From positions 1 through 10,321 of the forward strand of contig QKYT01001039.1 in the NCBI GenBank assembly GCA_003550305.1: DNA of 10,321 nucleotides, read 5' to 3'. Source of the DNA: Glomus cerebriforme (Eukaryota > Glomeromycota > Glomeromycetes > Glomerales > Glomeraceae). A program made the position numbers and the translations under genes. Under the pieces are notes generated by a model. That model made no database searches. It was not told where the DNA came from and worked only from the letters and a program-made list of their open reading frames with translations. Below, in pieces: positions 6,737 to 10,321 of this stretch (the stretch's first letter is position 1; each line of letters begins with the position of its first letter).

Positions 6737-8224
6737 ATGAATAAAGTATATTGGAATGAACTAACCAGGTTACTATCTAAAAAATTCTGGTTTCCTAGTA
6801 TAGACAGTAATTCAATCAGTTTTTCGGAAACGGTGCAAAACACCAGAGTATATACGCATCCTTCTTGGTTCAGTACTTCAGGAATAACCAAAGTTTTGAT
6901 CAAGAATCCAAAATCGTTTAGTGGTCCAAGTAACTTGACAAATAAAATACGAAGGTTTTTAGAATCAGAGAAAGGGGAAAGTAAAACAGTTAATAAGCCA
7001 AATACAAGGAACAAAGAGAAAGAAGTTGCGGGCAAGTGTACACAAGTACGTCTTTATCCTAATAAAGAACAATGAGAAATTCTCCGTAAATGGTTGGGAA
7101 CTGCTCATTGGACATATAATAAGTGTCTTCATGGAATTACTAAAGAAAATATAAAACGAACAAAAAAAGACCTACGTTTATATTGTCTTAATGCCAATGC
7201 GTTTACTACTACACCTGAACTTAGATGGGTTCTGGATACTCCTTATGATATTCATAACCAGGCTATGGATGATTTGCTCAAAGCATATAACTCAACATTT
7301 GCCACGGGTGTTAAGAACTTCTCTATGAAGTTTTGTTCTAGGAAGGATAGATAACAGTCGATTGTTATTGAGTCTAAACACTGGGGTCGACTACGGGGAG
7401 TATACGAATTCCTAATTAAGATAAAGTCCTCTAGACCTATTCCACTGGAACTTGGTTATGATAGTAGATTGATTATGAATCGGTTGGGTGAGTTCTATCT
7501 TTGTATACCTAAGCCATTAGAAATACTCCTTTAAGTTTCTAAAAGCTATGCTCTTAGGACCGAGAATCAAGGTCCATTCATAGTAAGTGAAGGACAACGA
7601 AGCACTAGACTCATCTCATTAGATCCTGGAGTTAGAACGTTCATAACTGGATATTCTCCCGATGGTTATACTGTAGAATGGGGCAAAGGGAATATTGATA
7701 GGATCCATCGTCTATGTGGATTTTACGATAAATTACAAAGTAAAAAAGACTCTAGTCATGGGGGACAATACAAACGATTACGCTATAAACTACGGAAAAG
7801 TATAATGCGTATTACTAAAAAGATACGTGGCCTTATTCATGACTGCCACAAGAAATTGGCCAAATGGTTATGCGAAAATCATAGGTTAATCCTTCTACCA
7901 GAGTTTCAAACGCAGTCTATGGTTTTGAAAAGATTTTGTAATATCCGCTCTAAAATAGCACGGGCCATGTACACCTGGAGTCATTACCGTTTTTGTCAAT
8001 TCTTATTGTATAAAGCACAAGAATATTCCCATTGCAAAGTAGTCATATGTTCTGAAGAGTAAACTAGTAAAACCTGTGGTTCTTGTGGTACAATAAACGA
8101 TAAGTTAGGCGATTCAAAAATCTTCAAATGTGTAAATGACAGTTGTGCTTTTATCATGGACAGAGATGTTAACGGTGCGAGAAATATTCTTCTACGTTAT
8201 ATGACCGTAAATAACCTAATTTGA
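6737..8224 (+). pseudogene. Fanzor/TnpB-family RNA-guided nuclease, four in-frame stops
   Basis: One frame of about 495 codons runs from ATG 6737 (MNKVYWNEL) to TGA 8222-8224, with stops at 7073 (TGA), 7352 (TAA), 7532 (TAA) and 8060 (TAA) but no frameshift. The family is set by the OrfB N-terminal region (QVRLYPNKEQ, then WTYNKCL), TPYDIHNQAMDDLLKAY, and the RuvC-like core. RuvC-I is SLDPGVRTF (Asp codon 7622), RuvC-II is LLPEFQT (Glu 7901), and RuvC-III is [11 protein letters not shown] (Asp 8165). The zinc ribbon has Cys at 8075, 8084, 8129 and 8144. All catalytic and zinc residues are present. Family members are omega-RNA-guided DNA nucleases. The length suits the compact Fanzor group. 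The stop at 7073 fits CGA-to-TGA; that at 7532 came with a 30-bp insert. Confidence 0.9.
7526..7555 (-). repeat. 30-bp hairpin repeat inserted in the Fanzor gene
   Basis: The reverse complement matches 3563-3592 at the same length. Removing it joins KPLEI directly to RTENQGPF, a natural family-like sequence. The insert is 10 codons long, keeps the frame, and supplies the TAA at 7532-7534. The hairpin CTAAAAGC-tat-GCTCTTAG spans 7539-7557. Confidence 0.8.
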
Positions 8225-8299
8225 GCTCCGCCTCCTGGAGAAGTTAATCTTCTCTTGTTATACTTGTTTCTCTTGTGGGAAATAGGTTAAATGCAGATG
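8222..8299 (-). repeat. Right terminal inverted repeat
   Basis: It begins TGAGCTCCGCCTCCTGG and ends TAGGTTAAATGCAGATG, the inverse of 6462-6538. The first three bases (TGA) are the stop codon of the nuclease gene. In TnpB/Fanzor systems the guide RNA scaffold is typically encoded at this end. Confidence 0.92.
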
Positions 8300-8619
8300 T
8301 GAATTAAATTTCATTGAGAGACATTGGGGTGCAGCTAAAAGATATTCACGCTAAAATTGTGATTATTCGGGAGGAGATTACAAAAAGTGGTTCCTGAAAA
8401 GTCTTAATTCAGTAAACTTAACAACCATTAGAAAGTTCTCAGTTCTTTTGGAATGATTCGAAGAATCAGTGCTCCGCTCAGAAAATGTTGGCGTTATATG
8501 AACCTTTATAGGAAGGACATTGATGGAAAACTGGTAGAGTATGCCGTAAAAAATACAAATTCCACAGAAGATTTCCAGAAAGTGTTTTAGAGGAGTTAAA
8601 TAAATTAACAAATGAATGA
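8298..8619 (+). pseudogene. DDE transposase C-terminal relic (IS630/Tc1-mariner-like, fungal type)
   Basis: Reading from the very edge of the terminal repeat gives CELNFIERHWGAAKRYSR, stop, NCDYS, then SLNSVNLTTIRKFS. After a 38-bp insert it continues RKCWRYMNLYRKDIDGK and EYAVK, and after one missing A, FHRRFPESVLEELNK to TGA at 8617. The ELNFIE..WG motif corresponds to the block holding the last catalytic acidic residue (Glu, 8316-8318) of DDE transposases of the LNPIE type. Defects are the TAA at 8352-8354, the hairpin insert (8442-8479) and a one-base deletion near 8550. The N-terminal catalytic part is absent here. It could have been the target into which the Fanzor element jumped. Confidence 0.75.
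8442..8479 (+). repeat. 38-bp hairpin insert in the transposase relic
   Basis: It begins GTTCTTTTGGAATGATTCG, holds the TGATTC-gaa-GAATCA hairpin (8454-8468), and ends GCTCCGCTC. It is a near copy of 2965-3013. Excising exactly these bases restores the peptide RKFS-RKCWRYM, giving an empty site CAAGAAAAT, the same as the empty site of the intergenic copies. Confidence 0.8.
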
Positions 8620-8837
8620 TTTTGCTTTTATGTAACGAAATTGATGTGCATGTAATCAATAAAATTTGTCCACATGAAAATCACGTGCAAACCATCATTT
8701 TGAAATTTAGGACTGTTGATGTGTATAGGTGTTATGCACCATACAAGCAGGAAGTTGAATACTGATAAAGTCTTGCTGCAGAAACAAGTCCTGTATTGTT
8801 TTTGATTGATAAAAATCCATCTGAGTTCGTTATATAG
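8616..8837 (+). other. Possible unrecognised ORF relic
   Basis: From ATG 8616 the frame gives about 49 protein-like residues (including VINKICPHENHVQTIILK and VDVYRCYAPYKQEVEY). Adjacent TGA and TAA follow at 8763-8768, then SLAAETSPVLFLIDKNPSEF to TAG at 8835. The start overlaps the end of the transposase relic. I recognise no family. It may be chance, or part of a decayed gene. Confidence 0.3.
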
Positions 8838-9343
8838 TCGTATAATCATTGAATATCTTTGTAATTAGTTATAAGACAATAGTTGATGACTTCTTATTCA
8901 TGTTACATAGCTGTAGTTTATTAACGTGTCAATTAAGTTTATCCACATATCTACAAGGATCCAAGCGCAATAAAGTATAATATTGTGATGACATTGTTAT
9001 CTGGACTAGTGATGTTAAAACAGTTNTGAATTGTCCTCAATAACAATAATTCCTTGGTGAACTCCATCNGACNATAACCCACAATACCTTTTCTTTTTTA
9101 TCNATTGTTACACTCTAAGAGATTCTAGGAGAGTATCTCTAGAAGAACATCAGAATCTTTTNTGATCGATGCATATCCTTTGTATTTTACGATTTGTTCT
9201 TCATTCTAAATAACTTGATACATATGTACGAAAAAAAGTAATACCGTATCATCCATACTAAGAAATGTATTCATAAAAATAGAAAAGGTGTTTTTAGACC
9301 AAAAGGTCCCTTCCTTGTTATCACAGTTTTATGGCTGTACCAT
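8838..9343. other. Intergenic stretch with one hairpin repeat and ambiguous bases
   Basis: AT-rich and without a supported gene. It holds the hairpin repeat at 9125-9142 and ambiguous bases at 9026, 9069, 9073, 9103 and 9162. A short minus-strand reading near 9030-9095 (SDGVHQGIIVIEDN) looks mildly protein-like but is too short to call. Confidence 0.5.
9125..9142. repeat. Hairpin repeat of the CTAGGAG family
   Basis: CTAGGAGA-gta-TCTCTAG, preceded by CTCTAAGAGATT. It has the same arm sequence as hairpins at 2168-2186 and 2907-2925, with one base lost in the right arm. Confidence 0.65.
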
Positions 9344-10321
9344 CTAATGGTCGACCCTTTTGTGCAAAATCNGTGTCAGCCTTTCTGCTTTCTTGATACC
9401 AAATCGTTTTGTTTTCTCGTTTCCCGAAATATCAATATTAGCGATTTCNTTTTTTGACATATGACAGAGCATAGATAACCNATTAGACGAATCTACTAGT
9501 TTAGATNAGATCCCATAAGTAATACCNTTCATGCCAGTTAAGAACTTTGTCCCATAATCACCATATTCTTCACGTAACAATACCAAGGCGGTAATTGCTT
9601 GCTTATGTAATGAATGTCCATTTGCGTTTTTAAGCAATTTAATGTCTGCGACTGTTGTTTGAAAAAATTCAACGATTGAAAATTTCTTGGAGATATAATC
9701 TGCATAAACATAGGAAATGTGAGGTAGTTGTGCCNACATCCTTTGTAATNCNTCATCATCCCCCTGGCGTACATGGCCGCTAAGGTAGCTTGGTAGAACC
9801 TGTAATGTGGTGTTATTAAACAAGGGATCATTTTCCGTCTCTANATCCATGTTTTGTATTTTACCCCACGAATTAAGAGGACAATCAGCTTCACTAGCAG
9901 TAGTATTCTCCATATCATGGGGAAAAATCTCCACCGGAAAAATCCCCACTGGAAAAATCTCCACCGGAGAAACTTCCATAGGACCATCGGAGAAATTAGG
10001 GTGGTGTAGTTCATAGTCCCCGAAACAGCTTTTCACCCTCTATTCCTCAAACGAATCTACCATCTGAGAAAGTAATTGGGCCGTGTGTTCAGGATCGCGC
10101 GTATGCAACATAAAAATTTTGTCCCGAATCATTAGTTTTAATTGGGCGGCAATTATGTTTGCAAATGGGATACCNGCAATCTTCTGTTCAGGTGAAATAA
10201 ACTTGGGGCCTTCTATTAGTAAAAATAACTGACAGTTCGTCTGTTGTGACAGTTTCAGCATTTTGCTTATATTGTTATATCATCCATCTTTGAATGATGT
10301 AGCGAAATCAGCGTGGGTTTT
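9344..10321 (-). pseudogene. ERCC4-type (XPF/MUS81-like) structure-specific nuclease, 5'-truncated by the window, two stops
   Basis: One minus-strand frame runs from the window edge to TAG 9344-9346, interrupted by TGA (10280-10282) and TAG (10040-10042). At the edge it reads KTHADFATSFKDG, stop, YNN, then CQLFLLIEG. This fits the ERCC4 nuclease core ERKxxxD...DGRY...LLIEG, with the Lys (10319) and Asp (10307) present and the Glu-Arg just outside. Next come AAQLKLMIRDKIFMLHT and EHTAQLLSQM, ending the nuclease fold. After a repeat-containing linker the C-terminus has two helix-hairpin-helix-like stretches (LPHISYVYADYISKKF; IANIDISGNEKTKRFG then KKAERL), as in XPF/MUS81. Members cut branched DNA in repair and recombination. 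DG-stop-Y where DGRY is expected fits CGA-to-TGA. Nine ambiguous bases lie inside this frame. Which paralogue it is cannot be settled. Confidence 0.75.
9921..9980 (-). repeat. Four 15-bp tandem repeats in the ERCC4 gene linker
   Basis: Units begin at 9921, 9936, 9951 and 9966, each of the form GGAAAAATCYCCACY on the plus strand; the fourth has diverged. In the coding frame they give a VSPVEIFPVGIFPVEIFP-like stretch. The unit length keeps the frame, and the repeat lies between the nuclease and helix-hairpin-helix parts. Confidence 0.85.

Larger units (their letters stand above)
6462..8299 (+). mobile_element. Fanzor-carrying DNA transposon, 1.84 kb, with long terminal inverted repeats
   Basis: The termini are 77-bp (6462-6538) and 78-bp (8222-8299) inverted repeats. 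They enclose a single decayed gene for a Fanzor/TnpB-family nuclease (6737-8224) whose stop codon overlaps the right repeat. No transposase lies inside, so mobilisation would be in trans. GAATT precedes the left end (6457-6461) and, one base offset, follows the right end (8301-8305), a possible 5-bp target duplication. An orphan end of the same family is at 5319-5366. Confidence 0.85.

Noticed and set aside
6679..7035. Minus-strand 118-codon frame opposite the Fanzor N-terminus
   Set aside because: It is the antisense shadow of the Fanzor frame, which has clear family motifs.
6737..8224. Stop-codon reassignment or readthrough keeping the Fanzor gene functional
   Set aside because: All three stop types occur inside frames across the window, and one stop came in with a repeat insertion. 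Decay is simpler.
8442..8481. The transposase insert as a tiny GT-AG intron
   Set aside because: Removing the 40 nt as GT...AG leaves the wrong frame; only the 38-nt unit restores the peptide, and 40 nt is very short for splicing.
8438..8481. CTCAG direct repeats (8438-8442, 8477-8481) as a 5-bp target duplication
   Set aside because: Collapsing them gives a frame that does not yield RKCWRYM, and the right-hand CTCAG is shared with the intergenic copy, so it belongs to the element and its site context.
9030..9095. Minus-strand peptide SDGVHQGIIVIEDN
   Set aside because: Too short, contains ambiguous bases, and is bounded by stops; not enough to call a gene.
1..10321. tRNA or rRNA genes
   Set aside because: No cloverleaf with a GTTC-type T-arm in the right spacing and no rRNA-like conserved blocks were seen on either strand by eye.

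Overview
The window reads as nuclear DNA of an arbuscular mycorrhizal fungus (Glomeromycotina, Rhizophagus-like). This is inferred from strong AT bias, short GT-AG introns, a coiled-coil protein of a lineage-typical style, and a dense mix of degraded transposons. No database search was possible. Nearly every recognisable gene is broken.

Layout. 44-1921 (+) is a multi-domain coiled-coil protein gene in one continuous frame with three internal stops; a 78-nt GT-AG intron (458-535) would remove two of them. 1922-4036 is an archipelago of short repeats: two Tc1/mariner-like MITEs (1967-2086, 3076-3239), a double-hairpin element (2125-2195), several copies of a TGTACACAG-type module, and small hairpin insertions. 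4037-4778 (+) is a two-exon gene of unknown function, followed by a doubtful small ORF (4896-5156), a MITE fragment (5225-5256) and an orphan terminal repeat (5319-5366). 5367-6461 is AT-rich and almost featureless.

6462-8299 is the centrepiece: a 1.84-kb element with 77/78-bp terminal inverted repeats around a Fanzor/TnpB-family (OrfB plus zinc-ribbon) RNA-guided nuclease gene. The gene stays in one frame and keeps all three RuvC acidic residues and four zinc-ligand cysteines, but has four in-frame stops, one brought in by a 30-bp hairpin repeat. Its right end directly abuts the C-terminal relic of a DDE transposase (8298-8619), itself interrupted by a 38-bp hairpin insert. 8616-8837 is a possible unrecognised ORF relic. 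9344-10321 (-) is the 3' part of an ERCC4-type (XPF/MUS81-like) structure-specific nuclease gene with tandem helix-hairpin-helix motifs and two stops.

Two themes run through the window. First, several stops fit C-to-T change at CGA or CAG codons, suggesting methylation-type decay. Second, families of 24-50 bp hairpin-forming repeats have visibly inserted into both the nuclease and the transposase genes. One class occurs three times in the same context, (C/T)A followed by AGAAAAT, without an evident target duplication. This micro-hairpin system is the best candidate for something undescribed.
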